64,000 nucleotides of DNA from Planctomycetota bacterium (lineage in GTDB: Bacteria > Planctomycetota > UBA1135). Made by a program: the position numbers and the translations under genes. A model generated the notes under the pieces. The model was given only the letters and a program-made list of their open reading frames with translations. It was not told the origin of the DNA and searched no databases. Where the stretch lies: the NCBI GenBank assembly GCA_004295085.1, contig SHNF01000009.1, forward strand, positions 496,001 through 560,000, written 5' to 3'. The stretch's first letter is position 1. Every line of letters begins with the position of its first letter. Positions 40,275 to 47,837 of this stretch are shown here, piece by piece.

Positions 40275-41509
40275 GCCGCCGCCGTCCGGGCGGGTGGCGC
40301 GGCCTCGCCGCCTGCCTCGTGCTCGCCGGCGCCGGCACGTCCCTCCCGGCGCAGGACGAGGAGGCGGAAGCGGAGAAGGACGCGTTCACGCTCCTCAGCG
40401 AAATGCTGCGCAAGGATGCCCTGTCCAGCGAGCCCGGCGAGGGAGTCTCCACGTCCGCGGGCGGACGCCGGATCACCAACGGCACCACGGACATCTTCGA
40501 TCTCCTCGGCGGGCCGGAGACTGCGAACCGCATCCTGCACGACCTGGCGGAGGGCAATGACTTCTGGCGCTTCCTGCAGGATTTCAACTTCCAGCTGAAG
40601 ACCTTCCAGGCCGACGAGGGCCGGACCGGCCTGGGCTTCGCCTATGACTATGACCGTGACTTCGGCCTGCGCTACCTGTCCGACACCGTGGCCCACGGCG
40701 TGATTTACTCGCTGGCCGCGCGCGGCAGCGTCGCCTTCGACGCCGACATCAATCCCGAGGACTTCCTGGAAGCACGCGCGTCGTTCCGCTACTTCCATTC
40801 CAGCGGCGGCACGGTGGCGGCCACGGAGGAGACCTTCACGGAGCTCAACGAGCTCGAGGCAGCCGCCGCGGAGTACACCACCGATGAAGCGCTGCGCGCC
40901 AGCCCGGAATGGATCCGGTTCCAGGAGGTGGCCCAGAGGTACCTGCGCAGCCAGTTCTACTTCGACGTCGGATTCAGCGGCGGCCTGGAGTCGAACCAGT
41001 CCTTTTCGCGGAAGAACTGGGTGCTGGGCGTGCAGGGCGTCGCCGACTTCAAGGCCTGGAACCCGGAGTCCGGGGCCGCCGTGTTCAACATCTTCGACTA
41101 CCCGTTCGCGGCGGTGCGCTTCTTCACGGGCATGGACCCGGACTTTCAGGTGCGCGGCTTCTTCCCCACGGTGCTCGTGGGGGTGGACGGCGTCTCCCCC
41201 GACGACGACGCGGGTCGCGGCGCCGCAGGCGACACGGGCAGCTACTGGCGCGGGCGCACCGAGATCTCCTTCAAGACGCCGGTCGCGATGCTGGGCGACG
41301 ACGTGTACTACTTCACTGCCAACCACCGCATGTACCAGGAGTTCAGTGCCGCGGCGGGGGTCAAGGCCGCGGATCTCGACTTCTCCCGCTACCTGGTGCT
41401 CACCCTGGGAGGCGACGCCGGCGTGTTCCTCAGCTTCTCCACGGGCAAGCTGCCCTTCGACGCCCGCAACGACCAGATCTACCAGATCGGCTGGCAGTTC
41501 CACTTCTAG
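40271..41509 (+). CDS. Outer-membrane beta-barrel-like protein
   Basis: 412 residues from a GTG overlapping the previous stop. N-terminal signal peptide (RGLAACLVLAGAGTSLPAQ, cleavage before DEEAE). The mature protein has a short acidic start, then many predicted amphipathic strands (TGLGFAYDYDRDFGLRYLSD, FYFDVGFSGGLESNQSFSRK, YLVLTLGGDAGVFLSFSTG) and ends IGWQFHF with an aromatic terminal residue, typical for outer-membrane barrels. No porin family recognised. Convergent with feoB, ten bases apart, so a link to iron is unlikely to be operonic. Confidence 0.72.
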   Translation: MSRRRPGGWRGLAACLVLAGAGTSLPAQDEEAEAEKDAFTLLSEMLRKDALSSEPGEGVSTSAGGRRITNGTTDIFDLLGGPETANRILHDLAEGNDFWRFLQDFNFQLKTFQADEGRTGLGFAYDYDRDFGLRYLSDTVAHGVIYSLAARGSVAFDADINPEDFLEARASFRYFHSSGGTVAATEETFTELNELEAAAAEYTTDEALRASPEWIRFQEVAQRYLRSQFYFDVGFSGGLESNQSFSRKNWVLGVQGVADFKAWNPESGAAVFNIFDYPFAAVRFFTGMDPDFQVRGFFPTVLVGVDGVSPDDDAGRGAAGDTGSYWRGRTEISFKTPVAMLGDDVYYFTANHRMYQEFSAAAGVKAADLDFSRYLVLTLGGDAGVFLSFSTGKLPFDARNDQIYQIGWQFHF

Positions 41510-41519
41510 TCCGCGCCGG

Positions 41520-43442
41520 TCAGGAGGCGATTCTGTAGGTGGCGAAGGCGGCGACCCAGGCCAGCACGAACGAGTACGTGAAGGCGACGGCCGGCCATTT
41601 CCAGCCGCCGGTTTCGCGGCGCATCACGACCAGCGTGCTGATGCACTGCAGCGAATAGACGAAATAGACCAGGAGCGCGAGGGCGGCGGCGCGGTCCAGG
41701 GGGGGGCGGCCGGTCTCCGGATCGGGCGTCGCCAGCGTCTGCGCCAGGCTCGCGGCGTGCGCCTCGTCCTCGATGGGGGTGGCGTAGACCTGCGCCATCG
41801 TGGTCACCATGACCTCGCGGGCCGCCTGCGCTCCGATCAGCCCCACGCACACGCGCCAGTCGAAGCCGAGCGGACGGAACAGCGGCTCCACGGTGCGGCC
41901 GAGATGCGCGCCGTAGCTGTTCTCGATGACGTGCTGCTGCTGCTGCGCCGGGGTCGCACCGGCCGGCGCCAGCCGCTGCGGGAAGTGCAGCAGGAACCAC
42001 AGGAGCACCGAGACCGCGAGGATGATGGTTCCGGCGCGGCGCAGGAACAGCGCGAGGCGCCGCCACACCTGCAGCAGCACCACTCGCGGCGAAGGGAAGC
42101 GGTACGGCGGCAGCTCCAGGTAGAAGGGCAGGGCGGCGCCGCGCAGGACGCCGCGCTTGAGGACCGCGGCGATCAGGAATGCGCTGGCGCTGCCCAGGAA
42201 GTACAGTCCGAACAGCGTCAGGCCCTGCCAGGTGAATGGGCCGAGCACGCGCTCGGAGGGGATGAAGGCGGCGATCAGCAGCGCGTAGACCGGCAGCCGG
42301 GCACTGCACGTCATGAACGGCGCCGCCAGGATGGTGGCCAGGCGGTCGCGGGGGCTGGGGATGGTGCGCGTGGCCAGGATCCCGGGCACTGCGCAGGCGT
42401 ACGAGCTGAGCAGCGCGATGAAACAGCGGCCCTCCAGGCCCACCACGCCCATGAGGCGGTCCACGACGAACGCCGCCCGCGCCATGTAGCCGCAGGCCTC
42501 GAGGAAGAAGATCACCAGGAACAGCAGCGCGATCTGCGGCAGGAACGCGATCACGGAGCCGACGCCCCGCACGATCCCGTCCGCGAGCAGGCCGGAGAGG
42601 ACGCCGGCCGGAAGGAGCGCGGCCAGCCCGGCTGCGGCCTGGTCCATCCATCCGGACATGAAGTCCATGGCCGGCTGGGCCCACGTGAAGATGGCCTGGA
42701 AGAAGACGGCAATGAACGCCAGGAACACCAGGGGGCCGGCCACCGGATGCAGGAGCACGGCGTCCAGCCGGCGCGTCAGGCGGCTTTCGGCCGGCCGGGC
42801 GCGGGCGCAACGGCGCAGCAGCGCGTCAGCCCAGCGGAAGCGCGCCTCGGTGTCGTCCGGCGGCAGATTCCGCGCCGCCGGCCAGCGCGCGCACTCGGCC
42901 ATGCGCGCGCGCAAGTCGTCCAGTCCGATGCCGCGGTTGCCGACCACGCCCACCACGGGCACACCCAGCGCGCGCTGCAGCTGGAACAGGTCGAGCTCGC
43001 CGCCGCGAGCTTTCAGCTCGTCCACCATGGTCAGGGCGACGCACGCCGGCAGCCCCACCTGCAGGACCTCGGCGATCACCGGCAGCGAGCGCTCCAGCGT
43101 GGTGGCGTCGGCCACGATGACCACGGCGTCCGGCGGCCGGCCCAGCAGCTCGCCGCGCAGCACCCGCACCGTCACGGCCTCGTCCTCGGAGATGGCGTGC
43201 AGGCTGTATAGGCCGGGCAGGTCGATGACGCACACGGCGCCGCCGGGCACACGGGCCGTGCCTTCGCGCCGGTCCACGGTGACGCCGGGGTAGTTGCCGG
43301 TCTTGGCGCGCAGGCCGGTGAGGGCGTTGAACAGTGTGGTCTTGCCGGTATTCGGGCAGCCGACCAGCGCGATCCGCGGCAGGCGCGCCTCCTTCGCGGC
43401 CGGCGGCCGCGCCGGGGCCTGGGAAGCGGTGGCCGCGGTCAT
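41520..43442 (-). CDS. feoB: Ferrous iron transporter FeoB
   Basis: 640 residues. The N-terminal G domain has GCPNTGKTTLFNAL (G1, residues ~28-41), TGNYPGVTVDRREG (G2), DLPGLYSL (G3) and LTMVDE at the G4 position, where most FeoB proteins have NxxD (Asn changed to Thr here). A helical GDI-like spacer follows, then the membrane part with two Gate motifs recognisable (GCFIALLSSYACAVPGILAT, ISTLVVMRRETGGWKW) and about eight to ten helices. It imports Fe(II) across the inner membrane. Overlaps feoA (ATGA at 43439-43442); same operon. Confidence 0.95.
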   Translation of the reverse strand: MTAATASQAPARPPAAKEARLPRIALVGCPNTGKTTLFNALTGLRAKTGNYPGVTVDRREGTARVPGGAVCVIDLPGLYSLHAISEDEAVTVRVLRGELLGRPPDAVVIVADATTLERSLPVIAEVLQVGLPACVALTMVDELKARGGELDLFQLQRALGVPVVGVVGNRGIGLDDLRARMAECARWPAARNLPPDDTEARFRWADALLRRCARARPAESRLTRRLDAVLLHPVAGPLVFLAFIAVFFQAIFTWAQPAMDFMSGWMDQAAAGLAALLPAGVLSGLLADGIVRGVGSVIAFLPQIALLFLVIFFLEACGYMARAAFVVDRLMGVVGLEGRCFIALLSSYACAVPGILATRTIPSPRDRLATILAAPFMTCSARLPVYALLIAAFIPSERVLGPFTWQGLTLFGLYFLGSASAFLIAAVLKRGVLRGAALPFYLELPPYRFPSPRVVLLQVWRRLALFLRRAGTIILAVSVLLWFLLHFPQRLAPAGATPAQQQQHVIENSYGAHLGRTVEPLFRPLGFDWRVCVGLIGAQAAREVMVTTMAQVYATPIEDEAHAASLAQTLATPDPETGRPPLDRAAALALLVYFVYSLQCISTLVVMRRETGGWKWPAVAFTYSFVLAWVAAFATYRIAS

Positions 43443-43702
43443 TCCGGCGCCGGTTCCTCGTCCAGGGTGATCACGACGCGCGCGGCCTCGCTGCGCCGCA
43501 GCGACAGGTCGGTGCCGCGCAGCCGGAACAGCAGAGGATCCCCCAGGGGCGCGCGGCGCAGGAACACGACCTCGGTGTCCGGGGCGAAGCCCAGCTCACG
43601 CAGCCGGTCGGCCAAGGCGCCACCGCCGTCCACGCGCAGCACGCGCCCCCGCCGCAGGCGCGGCAGGTCGGCCAGGGTCAGCGGCGAATTGTTGCGACTC
43701 AT
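43439..43702 (-). CDS. feoA: FeoA-family iron transport accessory protein
   Basis: 87 residues from the ATG at 43702 (MSRNNSPLTLADLPRLRRGR). SH3-like FeoA fold: LADLPRLRRGRVLRVDG, then DRLRELGFAPDTEVVFLRRA and PLGDPLLFRLRGTDLSLRRSEAARVVI, matching 'L..L..G....V..i.g......L..lGl..G..v.v......g.p..v...g...aL...a..I'. It modulates FeoB. First gene of the feoAB operon. Confidence 0.9.
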   Translation of the reverse strand: MSRNNSPLTLADLPRLRRGRVLRVDGGGALADRLRELGFAPDTEVVFLRRAPLGDPLLFRLRGTDLSLRRSEAARVVITLDEEPAPE

Positions 43703-43709
43703 TCTCAAC
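43691..43709. promoter_or_regulatory. Possible Fur/DtxR-like operator over the feoA start
   Basis: Imperfect 19-bp palindrome GTTGAGAATGAGTCGCAAC on the minus strand, 14 of 19 positions symmetric, covering the feoA start codon. Iron regulators bind 19-bp palindromes near iron-uptake promoters. Match to the Fur consensus is limited. Confidence 0.25.
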
Positions 43710-43747
43710 AAGCGGACGTGGCATTGTATCGGCCCCGCCGGGCTACC

Positions 43748-44455
43748 ATGCCGCGTCTGGTGATGGGCGCCGGTTCCTCCAAGCAGGCTGCGGGCAAAGC
43801 CGCCGCGGATCTGGTCCGCGACGGCGTCCTGCTCGGGCTGGGGACGGGCAGCACCGTGGATGCCTTTCTGGAGGCGCTCGCGCGCCGGATCCAGGCGGAA
43901 GGCATTACCGTGAAAGGAGTTCCAACGAGTGCCAAGACCGCGCAGCGGGCCGAGGCCCTCGGTATCCCGCTGACCTCGCTGGACGAGGCTCAGGAGCTGG
44001 ACCTGGTGGTGGACGGCGCCGACGAGGCCGATCCGCAGCTGCGCCTGATCAAGGGCGGCGGCGGCGCTCTGCTGCGCGAGAAGATCGTGGCCTCCGCCGG
44101 CAAGCACGTCATCATCATCATCGGCGAGGGCAAGCGCGTGCCGCGGCTGGGCACCGGCTTCCTGCTGCCGGTGGAGGTCCTGCCCTTCGGCAGCAAGGTC
44201 GTCACGCGCCACGTCGCCGGGCTGGGCTGCCAGCCCTTCCTGCGCGCCAGCGACACCGGAGCGCCGTTCGTCACCGACAACGGCAACTGGATCCTCGATT
44301 GCAGGTTCGCCGACGGCATCGCCGACCCCGAGGGCCTGCACTCCGCGCTCAGCCAGGTCCCCGGCGTGGTCGGCGTGGGCCTGTTCCTGAACCTGTGCGA
44401 TCTGCTGATCGAGGGCCGCGCCGACGGCGGCACCCGGACCTACACGCGCACCTGA
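43748..44455 (+). CDS. rpiA: Ribose-5-phosphate isomerase A
   Basis: 235 residues from the ATG at 43748. Interconverts ribose 5-phosphate and ribulose 5-phosphate in the pentose phosphate pathway. Family signatures: VLLGLGTGSTVDAFLEAL near residue 30, GVPTSAKTAQRAEALGIPL near 60, LVVDGADEADPQLRLIKGGG near 90 with GALLREKIVASA, and TDNGNWILDC plus VVGVGLFLNL near the end. Complete and of normal length. Three bases separate its stop from the RelA/SpoT-type hydrolase ATG, suggesting an operon. Divergent from feoA. Confidence 0.95.
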   Translation: MPRLVMGAGSSKQAAGKAAADLVRDGVLLGLGTGSTVDAFLEALARRIQAEGITVKGVPTSAKTAQRAEALGIPLTSLDEAQELDLVVDGADEADPQLRLIKGGGGALLREKIVASAGKHVIIIIGEGKRVPRLGTGFLLPVEVLPFGSKVVTRHVAGLGCQPFLRASDTGAPFVTDNGNWILDCRFADGIADPEGLHSALSQVPGVVGVGLFLNLCDLLIEGRADGGTRTYTRT

Positions 44456-44457
44456 CC

Positions 44458-45051
44458 ATGCAAGACCTGTACACGCTCGCAGCCGACGACCTGGCCTCCC
44501 GACTGCTCGCGCACGCGCGCCACATGCCGGCCGTGCCCAGGGCGCTGGAGTTCGCCCGCGCCCGCCACGCCGGACAGAAGCGCGCGGACGGCACCGACTA
44601 CATCCTGCACCCGCTGCGCGTGGCCTTGATCCTCTGGGAGATCGGCGGCGTCAAGGATCCGAACATGCTCGCCGCCGCGTTGCTGCACGACACGGTGGAG
44701 GACGGCGGCGCCGATGCCTTCGACGTCGAGGACGCCTTCGGGCACAAGGTCGGCGACCTCGTGCGCGCCATGACGCTGCCGCCGCTGAATCCCGGCGAGA
44801 GCAAGCACCAGCGCGCGTGCCGCTACTTCGAACACCTGGCCTGGGAGGGCCGTGACCCGCAGATCCTGCGCAGCGCCGACCGCCTGGACAACCTGCGCAC
44901 TCTGGACGGCGTCCTCGGCCGGGAACGCGAGGCGGAATACCTGCAGGAGTCGCGCGAGCTGCTGCTGCCGCTCACGCTCGCCTGCAACACCGCTCTGTAT
45001 CACGCCCTGAGTGCCGCGCTGGAGGCCCGCGCGGCGCGGCTGGGCGCCTAG
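44458..45051 (+). CDS. Single-domain RelA/SpoT-type HD hydrolase
   Basis: 197 residues. HD-domain motifs of (p)ppGpp hydrolases: ARARHAGQKRADGTDYILHP (the 'R.yH..Q.R..G.pyi.HP' start), LAAALLHDTVEDGGADA with the HD pair, EDAFGHKVGDLVRAMT, and later ILRSADRLDNLRTL (the 'KLaDRLhNmrTl' helix). No synthetase, TGS or ACT domain, so it is a small alarmone hydrolase-like protein (MESH1 type). It may remove ppGpp or act on another nucleotide. Directly downstream of rpiA. Confidence 0.85.
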   Translation: MQDLYTLAADDLASRLLAHARHMPAVPRALEFARARHAGQKRADGTDYILHPLRVALILWEIGGVKDPNMLAAALLHDTVEDGGADAFDVEDAFGHKVGDLVRAMTLPPLNPGESKHQRACRYFEHLAWEGRDPQILRSADRLDNLRTLDGVLGREREAEYLQESRELLLPLTLACNTALYHALSAALEARAARLGA

Positions 45052-45150
45052 ACCGCGGCCGCGCCGCGTGCGGGCCGGGTTCAATTCAGGATGGACCCGC
45101 GATGTGGCCTTTGGTTTCCAGCGTCTCCAGCGGGCGCCCCGCAGGGAAAA

Positions 45151-45172
45151 TATATTGACTGCGATCAATATA
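45151..45172. promoter_or_regulatory. ArsR operator palindrome
   Basis: Perfect 8-bp inverted repeat TATATTGA / TCAATATA with a 6-nt spacer, 21 bp before the arsR ATG. It matches the ATCAA-N6-TTGAT type layout bound by ArsR repressors (here as TTGA-N6-TCAA). Confidence 0.85.
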
Positions 45173-45193
45173 CTCCTATCCTGTCCAGGTCGC

Positions 45194-45541
45194 ATGAAAC
45201 CTGCGCTGCCGCTGCTCGAGGCCTCCGCCGCGCCGTGCTGTCCCGGCCGGCCGAAGCGCCGGGCCCGTCCCACGGCGAGCTACGTGCGCTTGTTCCGCGC
45301 GCTCGGGGACGAGGCGCGGCTCGAGATCGTGGGACTCCTGGCCGCGGCGAAGGGTGCCTTGTGCGCGTGCGACATCGAGAGTCACTTCACGCTGTCGCAG
45401 CCCACCATCTCGCACCATCTGCGCGTGCTGCGGGACGCGGGCCTCGTGACCTCCGATCGACGCGGTACCTGGGTGTACTACAGCCTGGGCCGCGACACGC
45501 TCCGCCAGCTCCGGGAGTTCCAGGAGCTCCTGCAGCGCTGA
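45194..45541 (+). CDS. arsR: ArsR-family metalloregulator
   Basis: 115 residues from the ATG at 45194. Winged helix: ASYVRLFRALGDEARLEIVG, then CACDIESHFTLSQPTISHHL (recognition helix SQPTISHHL) and the wing VTSDRRGTWVYYSL. The ALCACDIE segment corresponds to the ELCVCDL metal-binding motif of ArsR, with two Cys; further Cys lie in the N-terminus (PCC). As(III) binding would release it from the palindrome just upstream. First gene of an arsR-arsM-arsC operon. Confidence 0.92.
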   Translation: MKPALPLLEASAAPCCPGRPKRRARPTASYVRLFRALGDEARLEIVGLLAAAKGALCACDIESHFTLSQPTISHHLRVLRDAGLVTSDRRGTWVYYSLGRDTLRQLREFQELLQR

Positions 45542-45565
45542 GCGCTCTCTCTTTTTGGCCCGTAC

Positions 45566-45581
45566 ATCGATAAGAATCGAT
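45566..45581. promoter_or_regulatory. ATCGAT-AAGA-ATCGAT inverted repeat before arsM
   Basis: Two ATCGAT palindromes separated by AAGA in the 59-bp gap between arsR and arsM, 19 bp before the arsM ATG and near its ribosome-binding site AGGAGA. It could be a second operator or affect translation; different in sequence from the operator upstream of arsR. Confidence 0.5.
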
Positions 45582-45600
45582 ACAGAGAACAGGAGACCGC

Positions 45601-46440
45601 ATGGACCAGGACATTCGCACGCACATCCAGCAACGCTACGGCAGCCTGGCGCGCAACGCCGGCGCCAAGCCGCAGAGCTGCTGCGGCCCCGCTTCCGGCC
45701 CCGAATCCGGCGCCGCGGGCAGTTGCGCCGACCCCATCACCGCCGACCTCTACAGCGTGGCGGAGGGCGGGCTGGTACCCGAGGAGGCCTTGCGCGCCTC
45801 GCTGGGCTGCGGCAATCCGACCGCGCTCATCGACCTGCAGCCGGGCCAGGCGGTGCTCGACCTGGGTTCGGGCGGTGGCATCGACGTGCTGCTCTCCGCG
45901 CGGCGCGTGGGACCGGAAGGCAAGGCCTACGGCCTGGACATGACGCCGGAGATGCTGGAGCTGGCGCGTGAGAACCAGCGCCGCAGCGGCCTCGCGAACG
46001 TCGAGTTCCTCGAAGGTCACATCGAAGCCATCCCGCTGCCGGACGCCGCGGTGGACGTCGTGATCTCGAACTGCGTCATCAACCTTTCCACCGACAAGCG
46101 CCGGGTCCTGCGTGAGGCCTTCCGGGTGCTGCGCCCGGGCGGGCGCTTCGCGGTGTCCGACGTCACGCTGCGCCGGCCATTGCCCGAGGCCGCGCGCCGC
46201 TCGATGGAGCTGTGGACCGGCTGCGTCGCCGGCGCCCTGGAGGAGTCGGAATACCGCCAGGCGCTCGCGGACGCCGGCTTCGTGGACATCGAGATCGTGC
46301 CGACGCGCGTCTTCGGCCGCGCGGACGCGGAAGGCATGGCCGCCGCGGCGTCGTGCTGCGGCGCCGACACGGAATCCCTTGCGGCGCAGCTCGACGGCGC
46401 CGTGGCGAGCAGCTTCATCCGCGCGCGCAAGCCCGCGTGA
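45601..46440 (+). CDS. arsM: Arsenite S-adenosylmethionine methyltransferase ArsM
   Basis: 279 residues. SAM-binding motif I VLDLGSGGGIDVLLSAR near residue 88, acidic motif GLDMTPEML, and the ArsM-specific As-binding cysteines: NCVINLSTDK (near 161), ELWTGCVAGAL (near 208), plus the N-terminal SCCGP and C-terminal AASCCGAD pairs. It converts arsenite to methylated, partly volatile arsenicals. A clear AGGAGA ribosome-binding site precedes the ATG. Its TGA overlaps the arsC GTG, so methylation and reduction are co-translated. Confidence 0.93.
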   Translation: MDQDIRTHIQQRYGSLARNAGAKPQSCCGPASGPESGAAGSCADPITADLYSVAEGGLVPEEALRASLGCGNPTALIDLQPGQAVLDLGSGGGIDVLLSARRVGPEGKAYGLDMTPEMLELARENQRRSGLANVEFLEGHIEAIPLPDAAVDVVISNCVINLSTDKRRVLREAFRVLRPGGRFAVSDVTLRRPLPEAARRSMELWTGCVAGALEESEYRQALADAGFVDIEIVPTRVFGRADAEGMAAAASCCGADTESLAAQLDGAVASSFIRARKPA

Positions 46441-46838
46441 AGACCATCCTGTTTGCCTGCGTGCACAACGCCGGGCGCTCGCAGATGGCGGCGGCGCTGT
46501 TCAACCGCCTGGCCGACCCGGCGCAGGCGCGCGCGATCTCCGCAGGCACGGATCCGGCACGCCGCGTGCATCCAGAGGTGCAGGCGGCGCTGGCGGAGCT
46601 CGGCATCGAGCTCGGCGACCGCCGCCCGCGCAAGCTCACGCCGGAGCTGGCGCGCTCCGCCGATCTGCTCGTCACCATGGGCTGCGGGGACCGGTGCCCG
46701 GACGTCCCGGGCCTGGAGCGTCTGGACTGGGCCCTGGAAGATCCGAAGGGACAGCCGCCGGAGCGCGTGCGCGCCATCCGCGCCGCCGTCGAGGAGCGGG
46801 TGCGGGCGCTGCTCGCAGCACGCGCCTGGTCGCGCTAG
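46437..46838 (+). CDS. arsC: Arsenate reductase, low-molecular-weight PTP type
   Basis: 133 residues from the GTG overlapping the arsM stop. LMW-phosphatase fold with the P-loop ACVHNAGRSQMAAALF (CX5R, catalytic Cys at residue ~8), and further ISAGTDPARRVHPEVQAAL, LVTMGCGDRCPDVPGLERLD containing the extra Cys pair typical of thioredoxin-linked ArsC, and the WALEDPKG (DP) loop. It reduces arsenate to arsenite, feeding ArsM. No arsenite efflux pump gene follows. Confidence 0.93.
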   Translation: MKTILFACVHNAGRSQMAAALFNRLADPAQARAISAGTDPARRVHPEVQAALAELGIELGDRRPRKLTPELARSADLLVTMGCGDRCPDVPGLERLDWALEDPKGQPPERVRAIRAAVEERVRALLAARAWSR

Positions 46839-46852
46839 AGGCGGATGCGGAG

Positions 46853-47794
46853 CTAGCCCACGGTCCCGAGCACGTGCTGCAGATCGGCGGAAGGCAGGCG
46901 GCGCAGCAGCGCCTCGGCCGCGACGTGCACGCGGAACGGCGCGAACCCCTGCAGGTTGAACTCGCGGCGCAGGTCCAGCCCGGTGCGCTCGGGATACGTG
47001 CTCACGAGGATCTTGAGGCCCCCGCCGGACTGGCGGCCGAGCACGATCACCCAGTCGTAGCGCTGCTGCAGCGCCAGCATCATCGCGGTGACGTCCACGC
47101 GCTGATCCGACGGAAACCGGCGCAGGTCCACGACCGCCGCGTTCTCCGGGATGTCCGCCAGTGGGATCGCCGCGGCTGCCGCGCGCTCCGCGGCGCCGCG
47201 CGCGCGGGCGTGCGCGCGCGCGGCGGAATCCAGGCGCCGGGCGACCTCCTCCGGCTCCTGCGCACCGCGCGCCTCGGCCAGCACCGAGGCGACCACCGCG
47301 CGGCGTACGCCGTCCCTGTCGCCGCCGCCGCGCAGCGCATGGTCCAGGCGCTGGCCGCGCGGCGTCAGGCTGCCGCGGCGCGTGTCGGCGGCGATCCCGT
47401 CGGGATCGAGCCAGTGCGGGACGGGCAGCTCGAGCTGCAGCAGGGTCCACTTGGCGGCGCTCAGCACGCCGTCCAGGTCCCCGTGCGCCAGCACGGCGTC
47501 GACCGGGCCGAAGCGGCGCACCCGTTCCCGGGTGACCAGCGGCGGGCAGGCCGGAGCCAGCGCGCGCGGCACCAGGACGAAGCGCGGATCGGAAGCCACG
47601 CGTTCCCAGCACGGCTGGTCGTGGTGGTCGATCCAGACCGCCAGCCGGGGACCCAGGGCCGCGGCCCAGCGCAGGTCGCGCTCGGGATCGGCCCCGTCGA
47701 AGGCCAGGTCGAGCACGGCCACGCGGCCGGGCAGCGCTGCCGCCGGCGGAAGCTTCCCGGGGCGGGTGAAGCGCGCATGGATCGGCAGCGCCAC
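46853..47794 (-). CDS. DHH-type phosphoesterase-like protein
   Basis: 313 residues if it begins at the GTG at 47794; a longer start at 47839 overlaps the prfB start codon and is less likely. Motifs fit the DHH superfamily loosely: VAVLDLAFDGADPERDLRWA, LAVWIDHHDQPCWERV (DHH) and VDAVLAHGDLDGVLSAAKW (the 'thgDaDGv.Sa' motif), followed by a C-terminal region with SGGGLKILVSTYPERT similar to DHHA1 substrate-binding domains. It may act on short nucleotides or other phosphoesters. Divergent from prfB with 43 bp between the starts. Confidence 0.7.
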   Translation of the reverse strand: MALPIHARFTRPGKLPPAAALPGRVAVLDLAFDGADPERDLRWAAALGPRLAVWIDHHDQPCWERVASDPRFVLVPRALAPACPPLVTRERVRRFGPVDAVLAHGDLDGVLSAAKWTLLQLELPVPHWLDPDGIAADTRRGSLTPRGQRLDHALRGGGDRDGVRRAVVASVLAEARGAQEPEEVARRLDSAARAHARARGAAERAAAAAIPLADIPENAAVVDLRRFPSDQRVDVTAMMLALQQRYDWVIVLGRQSGGGLKILVSTYPERTGLDLRREFNLQGFAPFRVHVAAEALLRRLPSADLQHVLGTVG

Positions 47795-47837
47795 GGCCGC
47801 TACTCTATTCGCCCGCTTCTGCACGCCACGCACCCCC

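Noticed and set aside
40884-43211. 775-codon plus-strand frame across feoB
   Set aside because: Runs antisense to an unmistakable FeoB.
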